DNA of 64,000 nucleotides from Brevundimonas pondensis (lineage in GTDB: Bacteria; Pseudomonadota; Alphaproteobacteria; Caulobacterales; Caulobacteraceae): positions 2,052,001 through 2,116,000 of the forward strand of contig NZ_CP062006.1 in the NCBI RefSeq assembly GCF_017487345.1. Reading direction: 5' to 3'. This document shows, one piece after another, positions 53,169-63,505 of this stretch. How positions within the stretch are numbered: position 1 is the first letter of the stretch; the number at the start of each line of letters is the position of its first letter. Under the pieces are notes generated by a model, which saw only the letters and a program-made list of their open reading frames with translations, searched no databases and had not been told where the DNA came from. The position numbers and the translations under genes were made by a program.

Positions 53169-56100
53169 TTAGAACTGGTAGGACAGGCCCACGCGAACCG
53201 TGCGGGGCGCCTGATAGCCCGTAACGTGACGATAGTCAGCATTGGGGCTGCCCGGACCATCTTCACCCACTTCCTGGAAGCGGGTCGCCGACGTCAGGTC
53301 AAAGACGTTGAACAGGTCGGCGCGGAGTTGCACCTTACCCGGAACGCCAGACACCGGAACGTTCCAGGCCAGCGACAGGTCCACGTTCTTGAACCACTCG
53401 CCTTCGAACTGGCTGCCGCGCGGCGTCAGGACGCCGTTGCAGTACCAGGCCGTGACGGTCGAGCTCGACGCACGATCATCGGCATGCGGATAGGTGCCGA
53501 TGCAGCCGTACTTGCGCGGCGACTGCAGCGTGGCGTTGAAGCCAACCGTGAGGTCGTTGGTAATGGCATACGAACCAAACAGTTTGTAGGTCTGGCCACG
53601 GTGGTTCGGCAGGAAGCCATACGCACCGTCGGTCCAGCCCGGCTCATCGAAGTCCTGGGTCAGACCAGTATCGTCCTGACCGTTATCCGACTTCACGCCG
53701 CCTTCGATGTTGCCCTTGGATTCGGCAAACACCGCCGAGCCTTGCAGGCTCCACTTGCCGTCCCAGGGACGCTCGAAGGTCAGTTCCAGAGCCTTGTAGG
53801 TACGCTCGGCTTCCGGAATGTCCAGGATCGACGCCGGGATGGTGATTTCCTGACCCGCGAGGAACGGGAAAGTCGTCGAGTCCGGCGTGATGACCAGGTC
53901 GGAACCCGGGTTCAGCAGCACATAGCCGGCGCCGTTGATCTGACCACAGTTGGCGGCCGAGATGCCCGCATACGAGCAGTAGGCGTCGATGATGTAGCTG
54001 GTGTCAAAGTCTTCCATCGCCTTCTTGAGGTCGCGGTAGACGAAGTTGGCGCCGACGGTCCAGCCGTCGAAGAAGCCCATGTTGGCGACTTCGTGCTCGA
54101 TGCCGAAGATGAACTCGTCTTGATACTGCGCTTCAAGGTTCTTGGAGACCAGGGACTGAGACTGGGCCACAGTGCCAGGAGACAGCACTTCCTCCAGGAC
54201 GGCAGGGCCGGCGAAGGTCGGCACGCAGCTGTTGCGAGGCGTAGCGTCCAGGCAAGACTGCAGACCAGCGGCAGTTCCAGCATAGCTACCGCCCACGCCA
54301 CCGACGATGTACCAGTCTTGCGTGAAGAGTTCCTTGCCCGCCATACGGATGTTCGTATTGGCGGCGATCGGGATGTAGTAGCGACCGAAGTAGCCCTTCA
54401 GGCTGGTCGAACGGTCTCCAAACACATCATAGGTGAAGCCAAGGCGCGGCGACAGATCATAATCCGTTTCCACAAAGACTTCACCGGCAGCATTCTTGTT
54501 GCTGAACTTTTCAGCACGCAGGCCGAGTTGCAGCGACAGGCGATCATTGAAGTCCCAGGCATCCTGAATGTAGAAGGCCGTCTGCTCGGTCGAGAAAGCC
54601 CCCTGGTTCTGGATGTTCCGGTCACGAACGTAGAGAGTGTTCGCAGGGATCAGACCACCAAGAGCGCCGCCAGCACCTGACATGTAGTAGCGATAGTAGC
54701 GGTCGCCCGAATAGCTCGAGTCAATCGACGACGCCAGATCTTCACGATCGTAACCGATACGGAAGTGGTGATCACCAAACAGGTTGTTCACATAGATATC
54801 AGCGTCAAGACGATACATCTTGCGCGTATCTTCACCCGTTTCAATCACGAGCGCAGTGTTACCACGACGAATGCTGCCGAGGTTATCAACGACCGACGCC
54901 TCCGCATCGAGGTCACCAATCACGGACTGATTGAAGGTGCCTTCACCATACAGAGCCGACAGCGTGAACCAGTCGGTGAACTTGCCGGTGTACTTGGCGA
55001 TCTTGGTTTCGCCGCCGACAAAGGTGTCGCTGGCCGAGCTCTGACCATTGCCTTCGATGGTGCGCGTCGTCGCCGACTGATCATCGTTGAAGTAGGTCAG
55101 TTCCAGGCGGTGGTCGGGGTTCAGGTACAGATCGACCTTACCGCCCCAGAACGGATCGTCCTGAAGCGTGACCGTTTCAGTGCCGTTGGCGTCAAACTGA
55201 TGGTTCTCGAAATCACGCCAGTTATAGAAGCCGAAGAAGTAGGCATGATCGCGCACGATCGGGCCCGACAGCCAAACGTTGGCTTCAGAGCGATCCGACT
55301 CAGCCTTGGAGTCCAGCGTCGTGATGTTCGTCGACGGATCGCCGGAGAAGGTGTCCGGAGACGAGCCCCGGGCTGTTCGGTTCGACGTAGTAGTTGACGC
55401 CGCCGTGGAACTCGTCGGAACCCGAGCGGGTAACCGCAACCACCGCGCCGCCAGTCGAACGGCCGAACTCGGCTTGGTAGCCGCCGGTCTTCACATCGAT
55501 TTGCTGGTAGAATTCGAACGGCACCGTATTGCCGCCCAGGAAGTTCCGGAAATTCGTGATGTTGAAACCGTTAACGTAGTAAACGTTCTCAGCGACCGAC
55601 GAACCCGAAATCGAAACCTGATTGCCGAAGGCGGCGTCACCGCGCGTCGTCGACGGAGCCAGCAACTGAATAGCCGCCAGGTTACGTTGGGTCGGGATCC
55701 GGTCGAACGTTTCTTGCACATCCACCGTAATGCCGGTGGTGGTGCGATCGAAGTCCACGGAAGCGGAACGGGTGCCAACGACGACGACATCATCAACAGT
55801 GCTGGCGGACCCGCCTACCGCGCCGATGGTGAACTGAAACTCAGCCGTGCCGCCCAGCGTCACCGCCACGTTCGAGTCGGTATAGGATTCATAGCCGTCG
55901 CCGCTGATCGCCACCGTATAGACGCCGACCGGGATTTGCGAAGCGCGGAAACGCCCCTGCGCATCCGTCGAGAAGGTACGGCTTTGCGCCCGGCCCTTCT
56001 GCGTCACGACGACCGTAGCACCCGACACCGGCTGGCCCGCAGTGTTCGTCACCGTACCGGCCAGCGTGCCGGTGGTGAAGTCCTGTGCGAAAGCTTCAGC

Positions 56101-56205
56101 CGGCGCCAGCATGGTGACAGCCGGTGCAGCGACCAACGCCATCAGCGCCGTCCCGCCGATCATCGTCGACTGTAACAGCCGCTGACGAATGTTTTTGATC
56201 TTCAA
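53169..56205 (-). pseudogene. TonB-dependent receptor (Oar-like) interrupted by a +1 frameshift
   Basis: The two reading frames, 55300-56205 and 53169-about 55372, together encode one outer-membrane receptor. The first has a signal peptide ending AEAFAQ, a carboxypeptidase-regulatory-like beta domain (GTLAGTVTNTAGQPVSGATV) and the plug (VDDVVVVGTR, GRSTGGAVVAVTRSGSDEFHGG). The second holds the beta-barrel, ending in RVGLSYQF with the terminal aromatic residue. Removing one C from the CCCC run at 55366-55369 joins them into 1011 residues with a continuous NSPGSSPDTF. Such receptors import large ligands using TonB energy. A strong AGGAGGAG precedes the start. As read, the product would be truncated. 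Confidence 0.85.
55366..55372. other. Frameshift site (CCCCGGG) in the TonB receptor gene
   Basis: The total span, 3037 bases, is one base more than a whole number of codons. Dropping one base in this G/C run restores the frame exactly where the N-terminal ORF loses family resemblance and the downstream ORF gains it. It may be a true mutation, a phase-variation run (though short) or a sequencing error. Confidence 0.8.
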
Positions 56206-56236
56206 GAGTCTCTCCTCCTAGAAGCTATCAACCGCT

Positions 56237-56254
56237 GCATCGATCGATCAATGC
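56237..56254. promoter_or_regulatory. Near-perfect palindrome in the TonB receptor leader
   Basis: An 18-base dyad, GCATCGATCGATCAATGC, pairs at all but one of nine positions and lies about 30 bases before the receptor start. It is a candidate operator or leader hairpin. The rest of 56206-56433 is AT-richer and shows no gene, consistent with divergent promoters. Confidence 0.35.
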
Positions 56255-56433
56255 GCATCAACAGCTACAATCACCACAAGCCCCCATGCCTGCGGCGACT
56301 GTCATGCTAGCGACCGGATGCCGCAGCCGCATCGACAATTACCGATCTGCAACAATTTCAGCGTCATGTTGTCGCACGTTGGCCACACTTATGACGAAAC
56401 TACTGTTTCGTATAATGAAATTGGACACATTCA

Positions 56434-56835
56434 ATGAAGCCGCTCAACGAAGTGACGTTTGTCGCAGGCCAGATTTCGGCTGACGATCTGTCCGACGCCG
56501 CCCTGGCGCAGGTAAAACTGGTGGTCAATCACCGCACCCCGCATGAAGAGCCGGGCCAGCCCGACTCGGCGGAAATGACGGAAATCACCGCGCGCGCCGG
56601 CATGCGTTACGTGGAAATTCCGGTGGCGGGCCTGCCGGACCGGACAGCGGTGGAGCGCACGCTTGCGGCGATGGACAGCCTCGCCCCCGGAGAGCGCATC
56701 CTGCTCTTCTGTCGCTCCGGCATGCGGTCGACGGCGGCCTGGGCCATGGCTGAGCGACTGCGCGGCGCGGCCCCGGACGACCTTCGCGCCGCCGCGCTAA
56801 AGGCCGGCTACGACCTCAGCCGTCTGCCGCTTTAG
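56434..56835 (+). CDS. Beta-lactamase hydrolase-like/TIGR01244 phosphatase-like protein
   Basis: The 133-residue protein has a tyrosine-phosphatase-like fold of the DUF442 type: TFVAGQISADDL at the start, VVNHRTPHEEPGQP, and the active-site loop ILLFCRSGMRSTAAW with catalytic Cys and Arg. The family (TIGR01244) includes the N-terminal domain of Blh and sulfide-related enzymes, usually near MBL-fold or rhodanese genes. An MBL hydrolase gene follows about 240 bases downstream. Its stop overlaps that of a small leftward ORF. Confidence 0.85.
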   Translation: MKPLNEVTFVAGQISADDLSDAALAQVKLVVNHRTPHEEPGQPDSAEMTEITARAGMRYVEIPVAGLPDRTAVERTLAAMDSLAPGERILLFCRSGMRSTAAWAMAERLRGAAPDDLRAAALKAGYDLSRLPL

Positions 56836-56981
56836 CGAACGACCGCGGCGCGCGCGGCATAGGGTGCGGCGGGTTCTGGCGTGCAGGACGCCGCGGCCCA
56901 CTGCGCCGCAACAAGACATATGGCGACGACAGTCAGGGCTTTCGCCCGATTTGGCACAGGAAAAACGGCGGAACGGATCAC
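56832..56981 (-). CDS. Possible 49-residue small exported or lipoprotein
   Basis: A GTG at 56981 with GGGAG eight bases upstream opens a frame of 49 codons. The product has basic residues, a hydrophobic helix (ALTVVAICLVAAQWAAA) and then SCTPEP, a plausible lipoprotein cysteine, followed by an Ala/Arg tail. Third positions are mostly G/C. No homologue was recognised. It occupies much of the 240-base gap between two rightward genes and its stop overlaps that of the upstream one. Confidence 0.4.
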   Translation of the reverse strand: MIRSAVFPVPNRAKALTVVAICLVAAQWAAASCTPEPAAPYAARAAVVR

Positions 56982-57075
56982 GACGGCGGCTCCCGAACAG
57001 GTCTAGATGCGTTGAAGCAAGGCGGGCGCCGCTCCGCTTCGATCTCTGTCAGCCTCGCCGCAAGGACCGCCGCCC

Positions 57076-57984
57076 GTGATCCCCTATGTTCGACAGTTCG
57101 ACTTCACCTACGGCCGTCGCGATCAGGTCTCGCCCCTGATCCAGCGAGTCATCGCCGACAATCCGGGGCCGTTCACCTTCACCGGCACGGGAACCTATAT
57201 CGTGGGCCGCGACATGCCGGGGGCCAGGGTGGCCGTAATCGACCCCGGCCCCGAGGACGAGGCGCACCTGCACGCCCTGCTGCGGGCGGTGAAGGGGCGA
57301 ACCGTCAGCCATATTCTGGTGACCCACACCCACCGCGACCATGCGCCCCTGTCACGCGCCCTGGCCGAGGCGGTCGGCGGCGCGCCGATTCTGGCGGCTC
57401 GACCGCCCGCCCAGGCCACCCACGCCTCAACCGCCATGGACGAGGAGGACGATGACGCCTTTGCGCCGGATATCCTGCTGTCGGGCGGCGAGATGATCGA
57501 GGGCGACGGCTGGACCATCGAGGCCCTGGCCACGCCCGGCCACACCTCCAACCACATGGCTTTCGTACTGAGGGACGAGAACGCCCTGTTCAGCGGCGAC
57601 CATGTCATGGGCTGGTCCACCACGGTCGTCGCCCCGCCTGACGGCGACATGACAGCCTATATGGACAGTCTGGACCGGGTGCTGGCGCGCGGCTTCTCGA
57701 CCATCTGGCCGACGCATGGCCCGGCCATCACTCAGGTCGCGCCCTTCCTCAAGGCCTATCGCGACCACCGGCTGGAACGCGAGGCCCAGATCTGCGCGCG
57801 GCTGGCGGCGGGCGATGAAACAATAGCGGACATGGTCCCTGCCCTCTACGCCGCCGTCGATCAGCGGCTGTGGCCCGCCGCCAGCCTGTCGGTGCTGTCG
57901 CACCTGATCAAGCTGGTGAAGGAGGGACGCGTCTCCGCCGATCCCGAACCGGCGATGACCGCGCGCTATCGCCTGATCGACTAG
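57076..57984 (+). CDS. MBL-fold metallo-hydrolase (LACTB2-like)
   Basis: The 302-residue protein has the zinc motif THTHRDHAPLS in the first half, GHTSNHMAFVL and FSGDHVMGWSTT with the bridging Asp, then WPTHGPAI. A C-terminal winged-helix-like segment follows, as in LACTB2-type nucleases and related hydrolases. It is probably cytosolic. The substrate is unknown; it could be RNA or a thioester. Its stop shares a CTAG with the convergent DUF1499 gene. Confidence 0.88.
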   Translation: MIPYVRQFDFTYGRRDQVSPLIQRVIADNPGPFTFTGTGTYIVGRDMPGARVAVIDPGPEDEAHLHALLRAVKGRTVSHILVTHTHRDHAPLSRALAEAVGGAPILAARPPAQATHASTAMDEEDDDAFAPDILLSGGEMIEGDGWTIEALATPGHTSNHMAFVLRDENALFSGDHVMGWSTTVVAPPDGDMTAYMDSLDRVLARGFSTIWPTHGPAITQVAPFLKAYRDHRLEREAQICARLAAGDETIADMVPALYAAVDQRLWPAASLSVLSHLIKLVKEGRVSADPEPAMTARYRLID

Positions 57985-58676
57985 GGCTGCAGCCCGGCTG
58001 TAACGGCGCGGGCCAGACGGCAGGCCTCATCGCCGACCTTGACGCCCTCACGTTGGGCCACACGCACGTCGGTGCGACCGGGGCGGATGCGGATGGCGGC
58101 GTCATAGGTCAGACCGAACCAGAAGCCTTCCTTGGCCCCGTCAGCACGGAAGGGCGCGGCGCCGCGAACGGTGAAGCCCGCCGCCTCCAGCGCCGCCGCC
58201 GCTGTTTCCGGCGCGACCTGACGGGGAACCGAAACCAGATCGGGACAGGCGACGGACGCGCCGCCCTCGCCTTCCCCGCCGCGCAGGGCCAGAACCGCAC
58301 GCGAGAAGGCCGGCGCCTCGGCGGGGTCGGTCGTGACGTCATTGGCGGTCGGGACGGCGAACCGCTGTCCCTGAACCGCAAACAAGGCCACGGCCGCACC
58401 GGCCACGACCAGCGACACAGCGGCGTAAGCCCCGCGCCGCCGCAGGTCCTTAAAGGCGATCAGCACCGCGACCAGAGCCGCCGCCAAGCCTGCAAAGGCC
58501 AGCATGCGGCCGATCTTCAGCGTCAGAACTTCCAGGCCGAAACCGGCGTCCCACAGACCGAACCGGGTCCCGAAGACAGCGACCAGAACCAGTAGGGGCG
58601 CTGCAAACGCCGCCAGCGTCAGCCAGCGCAGACGAATTTCGGCCGCGCGCGCCTGGGTCCGGGTCGGTTCAGCCAT
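57981..58676 (-). CDS. DUF1499 family membrane protein
   Basis: The 231-residue protein has about three N-terminal transmembrane helices (residues 20-105). A soluble DUF1499 domain follows (APAFSRAVLALRGGEG onward, with GFWFGLTYDAAIRIRPGRTDVRVAQREGVKVGD). The function of the family is not established. The start at 58676 has GGAGGG upstream; the long open frame further upstream is noncoding overlap with the acyl-CoA synthetase gene. It lies 17 bases after that gene on the same strand. Confidence 0.85.
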   Translation of the reverse strand: MAEPTRTQARAAEIRLRWLTLAAFAAPLLVLVAVFGTRFGLWDAGFGLEVLTLKIGRMLAFAGLAAALVAVLIAFKDLRRRGAYAAVSLVVAGAAVALFAVQGQRFAVPTANDVTTDPAEAPAFSRAVLALRGGEGEGGASVACPDLVSVPRQVAPETAAAALEAAGFTVRGAAPFRADGAKEGFWFGLTYDAAIRIRPGRTDVRVAQREGVKVGDEACRLARAVTAGLQP

Positions 58677-58693
58677 GCGGCCCTCCTGAAAGA

Positions 58694-60325
<1,632 letters not shown>

Positions 60326-60608
60326 CGCATTTCCTCGCTTGGCGCCCTCTCGAACGAGGCGCCTTGCAGTCACGCTATCTAGGTGAACAGCGATAAGCAA
60401 CGGCGCCGCAAGGGAAACAAGGCCGCAGGCCCGCAGGCGTTTGACAGCTTCGCGCACGACCTCGCCGTTGATCCTCTTTGGCCAGAAACGTCATGCCCCA
60501 TATGGACGCGTCAGGCAGACGACTTCTTCGACGCTGGCCGGGTTTACGCAAGATGGTCAATCCCGCACGACCCGCCTAGAAAGCCGCCGGAATGCACGGA
60601 GACCGCCC

Positions 60609-61253
60609 ATGACCATCCTGATCGCCATCACCGGAGGCTCCGGCTCAGGCAAGAGCACACTGGCGGAGGCCCTGGTCGCCGCCCTGCCCGCCGGCGTCGC
60701 CGTGCTGATGCGCGAGGACTCCTATTATCTGGACGCCGCCAGTGTCCCCGGCTTCGACGCCGACACCCACGACTTCGACGATGTGGCCGCGCGCGACCAC
60801 GATCTGCTGGTGGAACATTTGACCGAGCTGAAGGCCGGACGCCCGGTCGTCGCCCCTCTCTATTCCTTCCTCCATCACGGCCGCGACCCTGGCGGTGAAC
60901 CCATCCCCGCAGCCGAGGTGGTGATTCTGGAGGGCACTCATGTCCTGTGCACGCCGGCCCTGACCGCCCTGTTCGACATCAAGGTCTTCGTCGACACCCC
61001 CGCCGACATCCGCTTCATCCGTCGCCTGCTGCGCGACCAGACCGAACGCGGCCGCACCGCCGAATCCGTCATCCATCAGTACCTGCTGACCGTCCGCCCC
61101 GGCCACGAGCGGCTGACGGAACCCTCGCGCACCCACGCCGACTTCATCGTCGCCGACGCCACCGCCGCCGTGCGGCTGGAAGATCCGCAGGCGGTCATTC
61201 GCCTGGCCGCGCCGGTCCTGGCTCATCCACTCCTAGCGCCTTGGCATCACTAG
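60609..61253 (+). CDS. udk: Uridine kinase-like P-loop nucleoside kinase
   Basis: The 214-residue protein has the P-loop TGGSGSGKST, REDSYYLD (acidic catalytic region), the phosphoribulokinase/uridine kinase signature YSFLHHGRDPGGEPIPAAEVVILEGTHVL and VFVDTPADIRFIRRLLRDQTERGRT. It would phosphorylate uridine or cytidine for salvage. The length matches Udk. The start is the ATG at 60609 that opens MTILIAITGG. The 283-base gap upstream (60326-60608) shows no convincing gene. Confidence 0.88.
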   Translation: MTILIAITGGSGSGKSTLAEALVAALPAGVAVLMREDSYYLDAASVPGFDADTHDFDDVAARDHDLLVEHLTELKAGRPVVAPLYSFLHHGRDPGGEPIPAAEVVILEGTHVLCTPALTALFDIKVFVDTPADIRFIRRLLRDQTERGRTAESVIHQYLLTVRPGHERLTEPSRTHADFIVADATAAVRLEDPQAVIRLAAPVLAHPLLAPWHH

Positions 61254-61340
61254 TTGATTACGACTCGCAGAACGCGGCTACTTGTTGCAATCAAGGCATT
61301 TTAAAGGCACGTTAGCCATACGCTTTCCGGGTATGTGCTG

Positions 61341-61955
61341 ATGACCGCCTTGGTCCAAGATTTCGACGACCCTCGCCGCGCCGCGATCGTGCGACAGGCG
61401 CGATTGCACTTCATATCCGAAGGTTACGCCGGCACGCGCATGGAACCGATTGCGCGCGAAGCCGGGGTATCCACCGCCACCCTCTACGCCTTCTTCGACA
61501 GCAAGGCGGTGCTGTTCGAGGCGGTCATCGACAATGCGTCAGAAGACTTCGCCAACCATATGGCTGGGGTGCACACCAGGTCCGGGACCCCGCGCGAGCG
61601 TCTGAACGAGTTCATCGGCGGCTATGCCGAGTTCATGAGCAACAGCTTCGTCCGCTCGGTGTTTCGGCTGGTTCTGGCCGAGCGACCGCGCTTCGAGGCC
61701 ATCGCCATGCGTTTCTTCGAACGTGGCCGCAGCGACTTCGGCGCAGTCCTGATCGGCATGCTGACAGAGATGACCCGGTCCGGTCAGATGAAGGTGGACA
61801 AACCCTCCTGGGCCGCCGGCCAGTTGATGGGCATGGTCGAACACCCCGTCTTCTTCGTGCCGCTGGTCACCGGCGACGATGTCATCGCCGAGAGAACCCC
61901 GCGCGCGATCGCCGAGGAAGCCGTCGACACCTTCCTGGCGCGCTACGCCGTCTAG
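61341..61955 (+). CDS. TetR/AcrR family transcriptional regulator
   Basis: The 204-residue protein has an N-terminal TetR helix-turn-helix: RQARLHFISEGYAGTRMEPIAREAGVSTATLYAFFDSKAVLFEAVI. A helical ligand domain with MTEMTRSGQ and TPRAIAEEAVDTFLARY follows. A GTG at 61335 is an alternative start. Its ligand and targets are unknown; no efflux pump is adjacent. It converges with pdxH with a six-base gap. Confidence 0.92.
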   Translation: MTALVQDFDDPRRAAIVRQARLHFISEGYAGTRMEPIAREAGVSTATLYAFFDSKAVLFEAVIDNASEDFANHMAGVHTRSGTPRERLNEFIGGYAEFMSNSFVRSVFRLVLAERPRFEAIAMRFFERGRSDFGAVLIGMLTEMTRSGQMKVDKPSWAAGQLMGMVEHPVFFVPLVTGDDVIAERTPRAIAEEAVDTFLARYAV

Positions 61956-61961
61956 TCTCGC

Positions 61962-62624
61962 CTACGGCCAGAGACGCGTCCGCCGCCAGGCCTCGCCATC
62001 ACGTTCGAAACGCAGTCGATCGTGCAGGCGGAAGGCCCGGTCACGCCAGAATTCGATCTGCTGAGGCACGACTCGCCAACCGGTCCAGCGATCCGGACGC
62101 GACACCTCCTGCCCGTCAAAGCCCGCCGTCTTTTCGGCCACGCGCGCTTCCAGCGTCGCCCGGCTGTCCAGGGGTCGCGACTGGTCCGAGGCCCAGGCGC
62201 CGATGCGGCTCTCGCGCGCCCGGCCGGCGAAATAGGCGTCGGCCTCGGCGGCGCTGACCTGTTCCACCACGCCGCGCACCCGAACCTGACGGCGAAGGCT
62301 CTTCCAGTGGAACACCAGGGCCGCCGCCGGATGGGCCCAGAGCTGCTCGCCCTTGGCGCTTTCCTGATTGGAGAAGAAGGTGAAGCCGCGCGCATCCACA
62401 TCCTTCAGCAGGACAATCCGCGCGTCCGGCACGCCCTCGGCGTCCAGAGTCGCCAGGGTCATGGCGTTGGCGTCGTTCGGCTCACCCGCCTTGGCCGCCT
62501 CCAGCCACTCTGCGAACAGGCCATAGGGCTCGACTTGCTCGAACATGGTCTCGTCCGCATTGGCCGCCAGTTGCGCGGCGTAGTCCTGAACAGACGGGCT
62601 GGGCGGGATCAGGGGCTGGGTCAT
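61962..62624 (-). CDS. pdxH: Pyridoxamine 5'-phosphate oxidase
   Basis: The 220-residue FMN enzyme oxidises pyridoxamine or pyridoxine phosphate to PLP, the cofactor used by the aminotransferase elsewhere in the window. Signatures are [58 protein letters not shown] and the C-terminal [22 protein letters not shown]. Length and motif order are standard for PdxH. Confidence 0.96.
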   Translation of the reverse strand: MTQPLIPPSPSVQDYAAQLAANADETMFEQVEPYGLFAEWLEAAKAGEPNDANAMTLATLDAEGVPDARIVLLKDVDARGFTFFSNQESAKGEQLWAHPAAALVFHWKSLRRQVRVRGVVEQVSAAEADAYFAGRARESRIGAWASDQSRPLDSRATLEARVAEKTAGFDGQEVSRPDRWTGWRVVPQQIEFWRDRAFRLHDRLRFERDGEAWRRTRLWP

Positions 62625-62767
62625 GGCCGATTCTCTACACCCGCATTTCCCCTACGTCATCAGCCGTAGACTAAGGTGCGACACCAAGCTTCACCATAAA
62701 CTGAAATTCTCGTTTCAATCGACAAGGTTAACCCGGTCTTGACCATATCGGCGCGAGGCTGCCCTCC

Positions 62768-63028
62768 ATGTGCGCGGACGCCCTCACTCTCGACAAGGCC
62801 CGATCCCTGCTGGGCCTGACCGGTCCGGTCGGCGCCGACGGCCTGGCCAGGGCCTTTCGCGCGGCGGTCAAGGCGGCTCGCCCCGACGCGCCCGGCGGCG
62901 ACACCGAGACCTTCCGCCGCGTCATCGCCGCCTACCGCCTGCTGCAGGCCCAGACCCTGGCCCTGCCCGCGCCCGCCCACGCCAAGCCCTTCATCCAGCC
63001 GCCCGCCCCGCTCCGCTTCTGGGCCTGA
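62768..63028 (+). CDS. J-domain protein, N-terminal part (probably frameshifted)
   Basis: The 86-residue ORF encodes a J domain: SLLGLTGPVGADGLARAFRAAVKAARPDAPGGDTETFRRVIAAYRLL. The canonical HPD loop reads RPD, so stimulation of an Hsp70 ATPase is doubtful. The ORF stops at 63028 just after a Pro-rich linker. The downstream ORF at 63034 continues with the substrate-binding half of a DnaJ-type protein in another frame, so the two were probably one protein of about 242 residues. Confidence 0.75.
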   Translation: MCADALTLDKARSLLGLTGPVGADGLARAFRAAVKAARPDAPGGDTETFRRVIAAYRLLQAQTLALPAPAHAKPFIQPPAPLRFWA

Positions 63029-63033
63029 CGCCG

Positions 63034-63495
63034 ATGCAGGCGATCAGCGGCGGCTGTGTCCGCGTGACCCTGGGCGCTCGCACCTTGCTGGTCCACGCCC
63101 CGCCCGGCGTGCGCACCGGAGACAGGATCCGACTGAAGCGCGCCGCATCCAACGGCGACGACCTTCTTCTGCCGGTGCTGATCCGCCCTGCCGACGGCCT
63201 GTCGGTTCTGGGCGGCGACCTGTTCATGACCTGGGCTGTGCCGCAGCGGATGATGGACGACGGTGGCCGCATCGAGATCATGACCCACGCGGGTCCGCGC
63301 TCGTCTTGGCTGGTCCCCGACATGGTCGAGCCGGTGCGTCTGCGGCTCAAGAGCCTGGGCCTGCCCGCGCGCGGCCAGCGCCCCGCCGGCGACCTGTTCG
63401 TCAAGCTGGAAGCCTCGGCCGACCTGCCCTCGGCGGCCGAAGATCTGCTGCTTCGCTTCACGCGGGTCTGGACGCCGGAGCGGATAGCGGCTTAA
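63034..63495 (+). CDS. DnaJ C-terminal-like domain protein (second part of a split J-domain protein)
   Basis: The 153-residue frame encodes a beta-rich domain like the C-terminal substrate-binding region of DnaJ: TPMQAISGGCVRVTLGARTLLVHAPPGVRTGDRIRLKRA, and later GGDLFMTWAVP and GDLFVKLEA. No ribosome-binding site precedes the ATG at 63034, and family-like sequence (LGLTP) begins before it. It is therefore probably not an independent gene. Adding one base near 63014 would fuse it to the upstream J domain. Confidence 0.7.
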   Translation: MQAISGGCVRVTLGARTLLVHAPPGVRTGDRIRLKRAASNGDDLLLPVLIRPADGLSVLGGDLFMTWAVPQRMMDDGGRIEIMTHAGPRSSWLVPDMVEPVRLRLKSLGLPARGQRPAGDLFVKLEASADLPSAAEDLLLRFTRVWTPERIAA

Positions 63496-63505
63496 GCCCT
63501 AGGGC

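Noticed and set aside
60326..60608. A tRNA or small RNA in the acyl-CoA synthetase/uridine kinase gap
   Set aside because: No cloverleaf, T-loop consensus or strong hairpin with T-tract could be found.
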